A stretch of 64,000 bases of DNA, from contig JBBPUQ010000003.1 of assembly GCA_038501195.1 (NCBI GenBank), positions 2,682,501-2,746,500 on the forward strand. The letters run 5' to 3'. The DNA is from Nemania diffusa. Its lineage: Eukaryota; Ascomycota; Sordariomycetes; Xylariales; Xylariaceae. The notes under the pieces are model-generated. The model had not been told where the DNA came from and made no database searches. It saw nothing but the letters and a program-made list of their open reading frames with translations. A program made the translations under genes and the position numbers. The stretch's first letter is position 1; each line of letters begins with the position of its first letter. Shown one piece after another: positions 11,683 to 23,327 of this stretch.

Positions 11683-11790
11683 AGCCTAATAGCGGCTTGA
11701 CCTAGGCAAGAGCGGTGCTGACGGTGCTCTTTAGGGGTCAGTACCGCTCCTTCAGCACCGCTCCTGCCTAGATCAAGCCGCTGCTAGGCT
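11683..11790. repeat. Imperfect inverted repeat (39-bp arms), hairpin or MITE-like
   Basis: The left arm 11683-11721 and the reverse complement of the right arm 11752-11790 match at 35 of 39 positions by eye, around a 30-bp loop that itself repeats the AGCGGTGCTGA-like words. All four differences are transitions. No clear target-site duplication was found at the ends. Confidence 0.8.
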
Positions 11791-14700
11791 GGAATAGTAT
11801 CACACAACCAACCTAGGAGGTAGGTACCTACCACAGGATAGAACTACCTACATATGTATGTTAGCACTAACCGCGACCCTACTTGAAAAAAAAAAGTGAA
11901 GGTAGAAAATTGTCAATGTCGGAACTTATCAGGTGATAAACTGACCAGGACTTAAGGGCGGTCGTGTCTATGATTTTGATTATATATGTAGGGGCTCTAG
12001 TCCGCCTTAGGGACCTAGAGGGTCATGAATCAACTAATTATCATATTGAGCCTTATTCTATACCCACCCTTCTTAGCTGCTTACAGGCCTTCTATTCACT
12101 CCAGGACAAAACTCACTGACAGAACTTGACTATATGCAGCTCCTTATATATTGGATCGTGATTCGTGACACTGAAACTCGCACGTATAATATTTTCAGTT
12201 TCAGAGACGACTCTACGACTTCCCATGACATAATTAAATATTAATACGAAATTTCAAAAGGCTACGAATAAAATAGTAATACAGTATGTGTGCTTAGTAA
12301 AACAAAATGTGTACTAGGCCCTCACCGCACTTTGGATGTTACTTGACAATAATCACAATAGCACTTCCAAACACTTCTGGCTGGTTTCAAAATATCTTGA
12401 AAAGCAAAACAATAGGTAGAATCTTAGTATCGAGTACATGACTGACTACTTAGCGGCAGCACCCCTCATAAGGCCTCTTAAAAATAAATAAAAATTTCAT
12501 CACAGATGTATGTGCTGGGCTAAGCCTAATCAATCTCCCCCCTCCCCACCCCCTTTCCTTCTTGGTGCTTATTCACCACATTAGGCACATGGGGAGTCTA
12601 TTGATGAGGATTAGTCTATTGATTCTTTTCGTTGCTTTTCCTATATATATCGAGCAAGAACATGGCTCTTCTAGCGCTCCTACTATTAGCTAGCTAGGCA
12701 GGTCCTTGAGATCAAATTCTACCTATCATTCTACTTTCTAAAGATTTGAAGCTACAAACCTTTGGAAATGTTATTATGACTATATTCAAGCATCCAAAGT
12801 ACGGTGTATGCCTAGCACACGTTTCAGTTTACTATGCGATTGTGACCTGAGTCTCGAGGTTGCAGAGTGTGTGTTTTGCACGATCCGTCTCAACAGCCAA
12901 GTAGAAGCAAGGGGCATTAAGAGGCCTAGTTATAAGAGGTCAAGTCACAAACACGCAACAGAATCCTTAACTAGGTCAAAGGTCATAGAAGGCATAGCTA
13001 TATATAAGATTATTGGTCAACTAGATGACTTACCAACCCCTTGAATAATACAAGCAAGCCCTTGCTGCACAGATCACATATAGCAAATCACTTAACATTC
13101 ATCACCTACCTCTATTAATCCGTTGTATTGTTACAGTGTGCGCGATCAAACAAACGGAGATTCTATTGAGTAAGCCTAATTTCGTATTTTTCGTTGATTT
13201 CCCCCCTATCTATACCTAGCTAGCACGCAGCTCTTCTAGGGCGTAGACTAATAGTCAAGCAGCTAGGTCCTCTTCACGACTTATATTGATTTGCTATGAA
13301 GCCTTTATAAAGTTCTAATATGGTTATTTGATTATAATAAAGTCGTTTGGGCACCATGCTGTGATTTACACGACCCTTTTTAGTATGCTTAAGCCAACTA
13401 CTGAGCTGATCTATATTATTTCCGATAAGAATAATAAACTATTATTTCCTTATATTGCCTACGAATCGACAAAAGTTTCATATCAACCCTAAGTCATAAA
13501 GCTGAAATATGTTAAATTTTAAACATAGACTTCAGAATACTCCCTCTCATGTATAGTTTGTACAAAATACTGCGAGGGGTTCTTTACTCGTAACCATAAC
13601 CCTATTCCTTTGTGACTTTCTTTCAAAATATTCCATTACTTAAGTTACCTGCTATATCTTATAAGAATAGCAGTGATATATTCAGTAGTTATTTCGGGGG
13701 GTTTTGTTATAGAGTGAATAAGAGGCCTGCGGCAGCTATGAAGGAGGCTGTGGAAGGGGGTTATTCTTGGGCTCAAGGGAAAGGTCAATTAATCTCTAGC
13801 CTTCTATGTCCTTATGGAGGCCAGAGGTCCTATGTATATAGGCAAAACCATAGATATAGTCACCCTATAAGGTCTGGTCACTTTATTTTCTGACAAATAG
13901 TCAAAAATACACCCTAAATCTGCCGGCATAACCCCAGCTTATAGTCCTAAAAGCCTCGATACCGAGCCCTACAATGTTGCAAAAGTTCTATACACTTAGT
14001 ATTAAGTGGTATAGCTTCACTAAAACTATTGAGTAATGCTCATTTTCCATCTATCGGATAAATAGCCAGGCCTTCATAAATGGTATAACTTTGCTAATAG
14101 CTCAAAGAATACGAAAATATATAGTGTACTACAAAGGGGTAAGCGTCAGTAATATCTTTGTCATTAATACAATTTCCCAATATAGAGCTTCAAGTCTCCT
14201 CATATAGGAGATAAACTGTCACTTTTTGCTTAAGATTCATAATAATTAATATCATGACTTATAGTGTTGGCTCAGAGATCTAACCGTTAGTATAGATCCC
14301 AGAGGACGGTGGCTTAAATATATATCTACAGCATGAGGAGCTAAATAAAGTAGATAATCTCTAATATAGCTGCATCGCTGGCAGTCAATATTGTGCTCTG
14401 AAGAGCGTTGCAGTACACAGAGTTGCGATCAAATCATAAGTGAAATGTGGTTGGTTCTCAACGGCGGCAAGGATGATAGTACTAACTATTACCAATCCAA
14501 GGAATAAATACCTTGACAGAGCGTATCCTCCTTCGCCGTAAAAATCAGTGAGACAGCTGGGAGAGAAAAGGCAAGTGCTTAACCTAATAGTAGTCACAAG
14601 AGGGGATGTTTATAGTAATACAACCCGTAGAGTTAAGTTACAGGCAATTGGATTGAAGAATCTATGTATAAGGTGATTATTGAATAAACTATGGAATACC

Positions 14701-15821
14701 ACGAAGAACTACGTCTCTGGTTCGAAGTATTTTGCCCTCTGTTCAAGATTTAGCGGACTGAGATTTTATAGCCTTCTTTATAGGGCATATGGAAGTAGTA
14801 CATGCTTCTAAGTACACTGCGGTATATGTTTTAAACTAGGCTAAGCATTAAGTCGACGGGGGGAAATGCTCCTCTGTTTCTAGGATTATAGTCACATTCT
14901 TCATATACCATTCCATCTTGATAAATTGTCACGCCGTAGGTGATAATCGACGTTTCTTGGTTTTCTAGATAGTAGCATCTAGTTGAGCCTAAAGCCTACC
15001 TATATGTTTGTGGTATATCTTGCTGGAATGTATATACATATATATATGCCTCTTGGTTGGCTGTGATCGCTTTGCACTACTCGTGTTCCGTTTTCTTGAG
15101 GTCATAATTGCTTCATGCCTAGCTTGTTGGTCTAAGTATCATGTCCGAGGATTTAATTCCGGAGTGAATAGAAAGCTTAGTTATAGTTAAGGGAAAGGAT
15201 ATATATGGGTGTAGTTATGGGACTTAACAGATATATTAATTAACTTATGGCGCAGTCCCTAGGGGGGACGAGAGGTCATACATATATTACCAAACCACCC
15301 ATATAACCACGCCTATAGGATCTGGAGATATTGCCACCTGACATTTCACCGGTCTGTTCTCACTTGTTTACCCCGAGAACTTTGCTAGCTAGATTATTCC
15401 CTGTTTTCGCCCTCTCACGATTAATAGCATGAGCATATAAACTAATGAAATAAAGCTTCTGTCTTTATACTTTGGTCTGTCTACCACGTGTTTATAAAGG
15501 AGTTTGGTGAATGCTACATCTAAGTGTCCATGTTGGGCCAATAATGATATGATATGCATGGGCATTAACTTGTATATTATCGCGGGGAGGAAAAAAGGGG
15601 ATATCATCTAGTAGCATTAACTGGAAATATTGCCTCTACGAAGTCTCTAACAACGCACTGTATATGAATAGTTATATATTGTTATACAGTAGACCATCCG
15701 CGTATTACGGGCTTCTCGCCATTTGCCTCTTGTTAATGCCTCATAACAAAAATATGCACTTCGCTGGAATGCAATAGACGTACAATACCAATATGAGAAT
15801 TAGGAGAAGTCCTCGATTAAT

Positions 15822-17652
15822 TTATCTTCGACCGATCTCTTTCCGCAACCGTCCGGCGGCTGTGGTCGGAGGTGGTTCCGGCCAGGATGACACAGCGTCG
15901 TTAACTTCCTCTAAGAACGTTGCGCCGTTATGGATGGTAGACCCTCCTAGAACAACTCTGATTCCAGGCGAAGATGCATTTATACCGGCCACCGTCTTGG
16001 CCTCCTCGTATGTCGCGCCTCCGACTATGAAAACGATGATATCCTGGGGCTTGTCTCGCGTCGTCCCACCCCCTTCGACGAATGGATATTGTTGATCTCG
16101 AAGTTTACCCTTGATCATATCTTGTAAAGTCGTTTCCAAGTGCGGAGAATGCTGGGTGTAGACATTCTCTACGCCCTTTAAGCCCTTGATAGCCCTGGCG
16201 CCTGAGAAAATGCCACCTGATTCAAAAATGTCCGCAATGCCACCTGCTGCCTGGGACTGCTGGAGGGAGTTGTGGTATATAAGAAGTTTTGCAACTAAGT
16301 CAGCTTGACGAGTGGGCACGCCACCAGCCGCCGTCAATAAGTCAACAAGCATGGCTAATGAGTTTGAAGGGTGTTTCTCATAGCGTAAGGCATATAACGC
16401 AACCAAGCTAACTTTATTCTCCGGTGTAACTGAAGGGTGTTGAATGAGTTTTTGTACATTCTAGGGAAGTTAGCTGACTGTTGATAACCTGGAGGATAGA
16501 TCCTATACGCACCTTGAGATCTGTAGCATGGTTATCATTACAAGCTAAGCTTTGCTCAACCTCACTAACCTCTAGCAGGTTTTCTGCTCCCACCCGTCGG
16601 CTGAGCTCGGAAACTAGGGTGACATGCTTGCTGACGTTTCCTGAGAGCTGGCGGAACTCTGGATACTCTTCGATAAAGCGTTTCATGTCTGCTATTGACT
16701 CAATGTTCGCATTGTTCTTCGTCTTTGACTGGTATTGCTCCACGTAATCTTTTATGTTTCCTCCCAGGTCGCCAAAGTTCAAGTACATGTTCTTCTTAAA
16801 AAAAGGATCTTGGTCTTGCGACAGGACAATCTCCTTAAGCTCTGGACGAATATCTTGTAAATCTCCTAGATCAACCCGCCCGTTATGAATGCCTAGCAGC
16901 TGATGGACCATCGCCTGGTATGTCCACTGATTCAGTAAGGGGGTTGCGGGGTCTTCCCTTCGGTCTAAGATGAGTAATATTGGTGGCGTGTCAACTTTTC
17001 GGAAGTCGAATAGCTGTTCTTCTTGAGTTAATTGGTACCGTACTTCAGATGCTAGCTTCTTTGCTAATAGACTATTCTTCTCGTAGCGGATTAGTGGTTT
17101 CTTCTTGAGTGCCAAGAGAGCAGCGATGATGCCCTCAGTAGTCCGCTGTAATGAATCCGAGTTCCACATATCCGGAGTGCCACTCCATATCCTTTGGCGG
17201 GGGAGGCACATATCGAGAGAAAAAAGATCTGGGTTAATGACGATGAAGTCGGCGAAGTGTTCCTGTACTGATTTGACGACCTCGTGATCGTCAGCCTCGG
17301 CTAGCCTCTCGAGGGATGACTTCTTGACAATATTGCTGAAGTAGAGATAATATTCGCCATACTTGGGATCCCGAAGCTCATCAATGAGGAACTGGATCGA
17401 GTCCGGGGATGGCCGAACGAAACAGAGACACCGCAGATGTCGCATCTTCTCACGGTTTTGATTATCCAAGCGGTCTGTGAGATAAACCTCATGATTCAGC
17501 AGAGTCGACTGAGTGACGGAGGTTGACACAATTGGCACGGTATCGCGATCCAGGAGTAGGATCTTCATCTTTGCAGACGTGCCTCCAAATGCGCTGTCTC
17601 CGGCCGACACCATCTTGGAGATGTAGCCGGAGACGGCCTGGACGACGTCCAT
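15822..17652 (-). CDS. VPS45: Sec1/Munc18-family vacuolar sorting protein Vps45
   Basis: Two exons, 17652-16513 and 16460-15822; the 52-bp intron (GTGCGT ... GCTAAC ... CTAG) is phase 0 and joining gives 592 residues, the usual Vps45 length. SM proteins clasp syntaxin-type SNAREs; Vps45 acts with Tlg2/Pep12-type syntaxins in Golgi-to-endosome transport. The hallmark LDRREDPATPLLNQWTYQ is at about residues 225-245, MKILLLDRDTVPIVS near residue 29-43, and LVALYALRYEKHPSN just after the junction. The start MDVVQAV fits the family. It is divergent from MMM1 with a shared spacer of 544 bp. Confidence 0.95.
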
Positions 17653-18196
17653 CTTGACGGCTTGCGTGGCCTGGACGTTCCCGACAAAGGCCCGTTACGT
17701 ACTCTGTATATGCCGTGTTTTTTATTGCAGGTTGAACTGCGCCTGGATGAGCGCCTACAGAAGTCAAGCTGAGCTACGTAGGATTTTGATGAGATGATAC
17801 GTGAATGAATTGGCGTAAGATGGGTCGTGGTTTGGGAATAAGTACGTCCGCCTACCAGGTAGCTAAGGTAAGGTAGGTCGTATTGGCATTGGCTGAAGTA
17901 ACTCTGGATCGTCACACCGGACAGGGGTTGAATAGGTCTTCTGTACTGCCTACCTGTCTTACAGTATTCTAGTATTCCGCATAGTGCTATATTGCTAAGT
18001 CCTCGCTACTTTGAAATCAGAGCACTTAGCTCACAGAACTAGAGTACAAGCTACGTCATCCCGATAAGATAAGGCATTTAAGCTTCAAAGCTTCAGCGCC
18101 TGGCGCTGGGTCATTTCCATCTGCCATCAACTATCTAAAAGTTACCTACAATAAAGATATTTTCACTGGAACAACCAAACCTCCCTTTCAACGCAA
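17653..18196. other. Divergent promoter region between VPS45 and MMM1
   Basis: A 544-bp spacer between two divergent starts. It contains TACCTA/AAGGTAGGTA words near 17855-17880. No other gene was seen. Confidence 0.6.
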
Positions 18197-19656
18197 ATGG
18201 GGCACGATGACCAACAAGAGGTAACAAAACCACGAGCTAGGATCGTCGATGCCTCATACCACCGATATTCTCGGTAGAACATCAGTATGGCAACGGACAA
18301 TTATTGTCCAACGAAGTCTGAACCGACGTGGGTCAGCCTGCTTAAAGAGTTCCCTCTATCTAGTTACAACTTCCAGCTGACTTCTCCCGCTCGAACAGCT
18401 TATCGTTCACCCAAGGGCTTATTGTCGGCCAGCTCTCCGTCATCCTCTTGCTCGCAGCCTTTATCAAGTTCTTCATCTTCGGCGACCCTCCGTCTCCCGA
18501 AGTGACAGCATCAATCCGTGCCACAGAGCGCCGATCCCGCACCCTTGCCCATCGGCAATCTCTCCTCAGCCTGCGGACGCCGAATACTAGACAGACACAA
18601 TCTGGGCCTGGCAAGAAGAAGCCAAGCGTTTTGCGTAACCCCCCGGTACTCACGATCGGATCTATATTAAACAAAACATACTACAACGTGGACAGCCACC
18701 AGCCTGAGTCGTTGGATTGGTTCAACGTGCTGGTGGCCCAGACAATTGCGCAGTTTAGGAGCGATGCTCAGCACGACGACGCCATCTTGAACTCGCTGAC
18801 CAATGCCCTCAACGGTACCTCACGCCCGGACTTCCTCGACGAGATTAAAGTCACCGAGCTTACCCTTGGGGAGGATTTCCCTATATTCAGCAACTGTCGC
18901 ATTATCCCCGTGGATGAAGATGGGTTGAGCCTAGAGAACAGGAATGGTGGTGGGGGCTTGGGCGCTGCTGGAGCTCGCGCAAAATTGTTGGAGGGTACCC
19001 GCCTCCAAGCGCGCATGGATCTCGACTTGAGTGATATGATCACGCTGGCGCTTGAGACGAAGCTTTTGCTGAACTACCCGAAGCGGTTAACAGCTATGCT
19101 CCCTGTAGCGCTGGCTGTCAGTGTTGTGCGATTTAGCGGGACGCTGAGCATCTCGTTTATACCCTCCAACCCCTCGCAGTCAACGCCGACAATGATGACA
19201 TTCAGTTTCCTCGACGATTACCGACTGGATTTCTCAATTCGCAGTCTCGTAGGAAGCCGCTCGCGCTTGCAAGATGTACCCAAGATTGCCCAGCTTGTCG
19301 AAGCACGCCTTCATCGCTGGTTTGATGAGCGCGCCGTCGAACCTCGTTTCCAAGAAATTGCTCTGCCAAGTATGTGGCCAAGGATGAGGAATACTCGCGG
19401 CACCGGCGACGAAGGACTTGATGGCATGTCGTCTGCTGGCGGCAGTACGGGTCGCGAGATCCCAAATAATTTTCCTGAAGGGGCCAACCAGCAGGGCCAG
19501 GCCGAGTCTTCTGCTTCTGGAGCTAGTGCGAGGCCCGAATTGAAGTATAATGACCTCAGGTATAGACGGACAAGAGGCCGAGAAGATGACATGAGAACGG
19601 ACTCATTCAGTATGCCAGGCTCTTTACCTGATATGGACTTGAACTTGCAGAGTTAA
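18197..19656 (+). CDS. MMM1: Maintenance of mitochondrial morphology protein 1 (ERMES subunit)
   Basis: Main exon 18364-19656 encodes a single transmembrane segment (QGLIVGQLSVILLLAAFIKF) followed by a large SMP lipid-transfer domain (about residues 105-345), with motifs ESLDWFNVLVAQTIAQFR and FPIFSNCRIIPVDEDG. Mmm1 is the ER-anchored subunit of the ER-mitochondria encounter structure. The main exon has no ATG before the membrane segment and an in-frame TAG at 18361-18363, so a small first exon is needed. I propose 18197-18220 with intron 18221-18363 (GTAACA ... CTATCTAG), phase 0, giving MGHDDQQE-LQLPADF and 438 residues. Another possible start lies at 18287 but its phases did not fit. Family is certain, first exon is moderate. 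Confidence 0.88.
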
Positions 19657-20216
19657 AAAGCTGCTTCTTGATCGCGGTTCGATGAAATACGCGTCAATAC
19701 TCCACTCCGCATTCCTTGAAGCACATCAAAGTGCTAGGAGGCCACTCACTTCACGAGACTCGACAGTTTTGATATGTGAGATGAAGTTCGAATCCTGGGC
19801 TTCAACATCATCTCGTCAGCCGAGTAACCTGCCTATCGCCCAAGCCACAAATAGCACTCGATACCCAGAAGCAGGCTGGTGCCGCTTCAACAAAAGCGTG
19901 TCCGAATTGCTCTACAATTGAGCCCACGTCTAATGCCGCACGCCGCAAATCGAGAATGGCTGGGTATATGACCTGAAAGGACGATATGGATTAGGGAATC
20001 ATGCCCTGTAATCAGCAGAGGCAGAACAGAGAAGCTATTGCTTCTCGATAGTATTATTATTGTGTAATATCACAAGTTGTAAATGAGCAGAAAGTCAAAT
20101 TCAACTCTGTAGCGCCAATAGCGCTTTATTCGTGTGCTAATGCTGCTTATACAGAACGTTGGGCTAACCCGTTAATGTAAGGATTGAGATTATGCCATAA
20201 ACTCTTGTACTACTTG
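19657..20216. other. Convergent 3' spacer between MMM1 and RCE1
   Basis: Untranslated 3' sequence of the two convergent genes; no further gene or repeat was recognised. Confidence 0.6.
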
Positions 20217-21575
20217 TTATATCTTCATAGTAACCAAAGCGTTATCGCTAACGGTAAGAGCGCCTAGATTCCTCCACCAGCCGACAGCGCCGCCGACTAG
20301 TAAGACGTAGTAAACGACAGACCATAATATCGACGCTCTAGCGTTCCTCGCACCCGCTGACCTACCATCTCTATCCCCATTGCCTCCAAAGCCATCCGTG
20401 TCAGACGAGGGTCCGACACGGCCCCATAAGCGCGGTAGGCCCATAATGTTGCAGAAGGCATGTACGATGAAGATGGCTGGCAGGCTGCCGGTGCGCAGGA
20501 ACAGAAAGGTAGCGTACGCGCCGAACAGCGACGTGTAGGAGAATTGGACCAGCGAGCGCAAAAGGCCTGCAACGACGGACTCGTGTGGGTGAGTCACACG
20601 AAACTCGTAGAAGTGGTGGAAATGTGCTAGCCCGAAAATTACGGGCGACAGGAATATCGTCCGTGTTACGGACGTCCGAGCGAGGAGCATCAGCGGCACC
20701 GAGGCTGAACGGAAGAGTACCTCCTCGGTGAATGGACCCTGATAGTCAACGTTAATCTATTTATATCTACCCAAACCCTAAAAAGACATGCAATAACTGG
20801 GTAGAAAGCAGGGGTGAGAGGGGCAGTCGTACAGCAATGATGTTGCGCCAGCGTATCCAATCGCCGAAGAGACTGGTAACAAGTTCCAGACTCAGAAACC
20901 GTCTCCACCCGCCATCAACGAGCAGGGTCTCGTATAACGGGCCGCTGAAGAGGATGGCGGTTAGCAGAAGGGACTTCCCGGTCTCCACGAGGCCGAGCGG
21001 CCAGTAGCCCATGGAGTGCAGGGCCTCGCCATTGGTGGCCTGGCCCCGCGACGTCAGGATGACGAAGCTGATGAGCGAGCAGACGACGCAGGTCAGGGAC
21101 ACAGACGCGACGCGGGCCCGGATCACCGACGGCGCATCTCGCGAGAGCGTCCTGGACGGGCGCGTGGTCGGGGACAGGTAGAATGGCACGACATAGATGA
21201 GTGTATAAATAACCTAGGATTCGGGGGAAGAGAAGGGCGCCTGTTAGCAAAAAGTATACTTATTTTTGGTAGTTGGTTTTTTTTGCTCTTCTCCGCCAAG
21301 CCCGCACAACATAGGTAGAGTACGGGCAGCAAGCATCCACCTCCCCCACGGTTTAGAACTGCGGGACTGGCGGCGTGTGGAATTGGGTTCAACAGATAGA
21401 TATGGATTGACTCACGAGAAGCGCGGCTGCGCTGCCGGTGCTGATTGGCGGCGGCTTGGCTACCATGTCCGGGTCGGTCAGTTGCATTCGACGAAGCGCG
21501 GACGATCAGGTTTCGGCAAAACTTACGTTGCTCTTTGTTGAAGTAGCGATTTAGGAAGTTGGTTATTGCCGGCAT
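20217..21575 (-). CDS. RCE1: CAAX prenyl protease 2 (Rce1)
   Basis: Proposed four exons: 21575-21527, 21459-21416, 21213-20833 and 20738-20217, giving 331 residues. Rce1 is an ER membrane protease that removes the last three residues of prenylated CAAX proteins. After the last splice the catalytic motif reads GPFTEEVLFRS (glutamate pair plus Arg), followed by FGLAHFHHFYEF with the second-site histidines; several hydrophobic segments fit a multi-pass membrane protein. The 94-, 202- and 67-bp introns have GT-AG ends and keep phase (AALL to VIYTLIYVVPFYLS). The first exon (MPAITNFLNRYFNKEQ) ends at GTAAGT and joins PKPPPIS in phase. A second ATG at 21464-21466, lying across the first intron's acceptor, would give a shorter start if that intron is not used. 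Catalytic exons are sure; the first exon is moderate. Confidence 0.9.
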
Positions 21576-22937
21576 CGTGAAACCAAGACCGGGCTTCTGG
21601 GATGATGCTGGGTCTGGCTGCGGGAGTCCTCCTGTAGGTGGTGTAAGTAGACACGGCACGGCAGTGTAGATGCTCTGTACTCTGTAGGTAGGTAGGTAGT
21701 GTACTATATCTGTATGCGGGGTAGGTCTAGGTCGGTAGATCCCGAGTCGACCTTTCTTGAGACGGCAACGATCTTCTGGTGCGAAAGCTTGGTCAATTGA
21801 TAGTCTGTATGTAGTACGTACTGTAAGCACTTTTATTTTATTTTACAGAAGCTACCCGGTGAAATGGTTAAAACCTTAACGCTGCTTAGTGAGGTAGAAA
21901 GCAGAAGGGCGCTATCTACCTAGTTGCTAAGAAAGAATCGCGGGCGGGCGATGAAGGAATTGGGTCGTAATAGCTGTGTAGCCCCTTTCTCGTGGGGTTT
22001 TCAAATTCAAGTTGTGCATTTGCTGCAGGTTTTGCGCAGCTCCACGGGATGAATATCTGCTGCCGGACTCCGAGGCGAGAACAGGACGGTACGTACATAT
22101 GCAGTGCCCAGTCCCTAATAGTAGGTAGACTTACCTCCTAGTTTACATACGCAGTAGGCATACCTACAGTACTATGTAGGTAGGCATACCCACCACCCAC
22201 CTATCTAGGTAGTGTCGTTGGAGACACGACACACATGTTGATAGCGCTTAATACCGATCTTGGCAGCCTCCTTACATAACCACCTAGAATAATAAGCGCC
22301 ATGAGCGCATAAGCGCGTATGTAGACGTAAGAGTGATCGCGGCGAATATTCCCCTGGTGCCGGACCCCCAAAAAGACGAGACAATCCCCGTGTCAGGTCG
22401 AGCTGGTTTTTTGAGATATCGAAAGGGATAGACACTTTGATTATGTCTACAGTTGGGGGACGTTTGGGGCCAAGTAGTATTTGGGTATGCCTACATACTG
22501 TACCTCGTAGGTCGGTAGGGAATGGCGAGGTAATACGCACTATAGACATGCAGGTCTTGTGGAGTGTCGAAGACATGTTTTTTTTATTATATACAATTAC
22601 GCATATGTAGGTAGGTCCTTCCGGCGTGGGGGATTCTAGATACCTAACGGTTTCTACATTAAGAAAAAATATACAGTATATATTAGTGAGTATGGCACTG
22701 TACGAAGCATCGCGGATTGCATGCACATGTGAGTAGGTATGCGTATACTCACATTGGCTATCCATATAATACTTACTCCCGAGAGCCCGGTAAATACAGT
22801 TGCCGCCTTGTATGTACCAGGTAGTACTATTAATGAAGAGAGAGAGAAAAGCCAACCTAAACTGGCTAAGAGAAGCTATTCTCATAGTATGACTACAGAG
22901 AACGGCACAGAACGCTAGAATCGAATACCTACCTATA
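21576..22937. other. Gene-poor spacer left of the MITE
   Basis: Holds dense GTAGGTAGGTAG-type words (about 21686-21698 and 22120-22210). A 226-codon open frame on the minus strand (22205-22885) has no recognisable domain and a composition unlike the real genes here, so I do not call it. Confidence 0.55.
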
Positions 22938-23327
22938 GGGGGGAACCCGTTTTTAGGACACGCTGTTGACAGTGATGTTAGCTGTATTTTTATCCATATA
23001 CTGAAGGGCTAGTCCAACAGAGTGCCGGCCGGTCCACTTCAGTTCCAGTCTTTTCGACATATACGCTGTTATATCGTACGCAGTGTTACAAAAAAACAGA
23101 ATGTTACAATAATGTTGTAATATAAACAGAAAAACCTTTCCAGCTTAGTTTTTAAAAAACAGCAAGTGTTACTGAAGCAAAGTAGCAGTTTCGGCGTAGC
23201 AATAAAAACTTGTTATGCAGTTACTACAACGCTATTGTACAATGCATGTAACAGAATAACCAAAAAACCGACAGTGCGACGTAGAAAACACGCAAGTTCC
23301 AGCGTGTCCTAAAACCGGGTTCCCCCC
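22938..23327. mobile_element. 390-bp MITE with TA target duplication
   Basis: The ends form 27-bp terminal inverted repeats starting GGGGGGAACCCG and ending in AGGACACGCT, with one mismatch between 22938-22964 and the reverse complement of 23301-23327. A TA dinucleotide flanks each end (22936-22937 and 23328-23329), inside a palindromic CCTA-TA context. The interior is AT-rich, has many short runs of A and GTTAC/TGTAAC words, and contains no open frame of note. TA duplication plus short inverted repeats fits a non-autonomous Tc1/mariner or pogo/Fot1-type element; the superfamily is inference. Confidence 0.85.

Larger units (their letters stand above)
10397..15821. other. AT-rich gene-free island with decayed repeats
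   Basis: More than 5 kb with no recognisable protein. Composition falls from the GC-rich MTO1 to a clearly AT-rich sequence, most marked from about 12.2 to 15.6 kb. It begins with a decayed pentamer repeat, includes the 11.7-kb hairpin element and a pair of loosely similar segments near 12.63-12.71 and 13.19-13.27 kb sharing TTTTCGTTG and GCTCTTCTAG. The look is that of old transposable elements degraded by C-to-T mutation such as RIP; I could not compute RIP indices. Confidence 0.55.

Noticed and set aside
19780..19800. GTTCGAATCC, a tRNA B-box match
   Set aside because: No A box or acceptor-stem pairing at the right distance.
22205..22885. 226-codon minus-strand frame
   Set aside because: Composition unlike real genes here, no domain, no splice-linked neighbours, and placed among TACCTA-rich spacer sequence.
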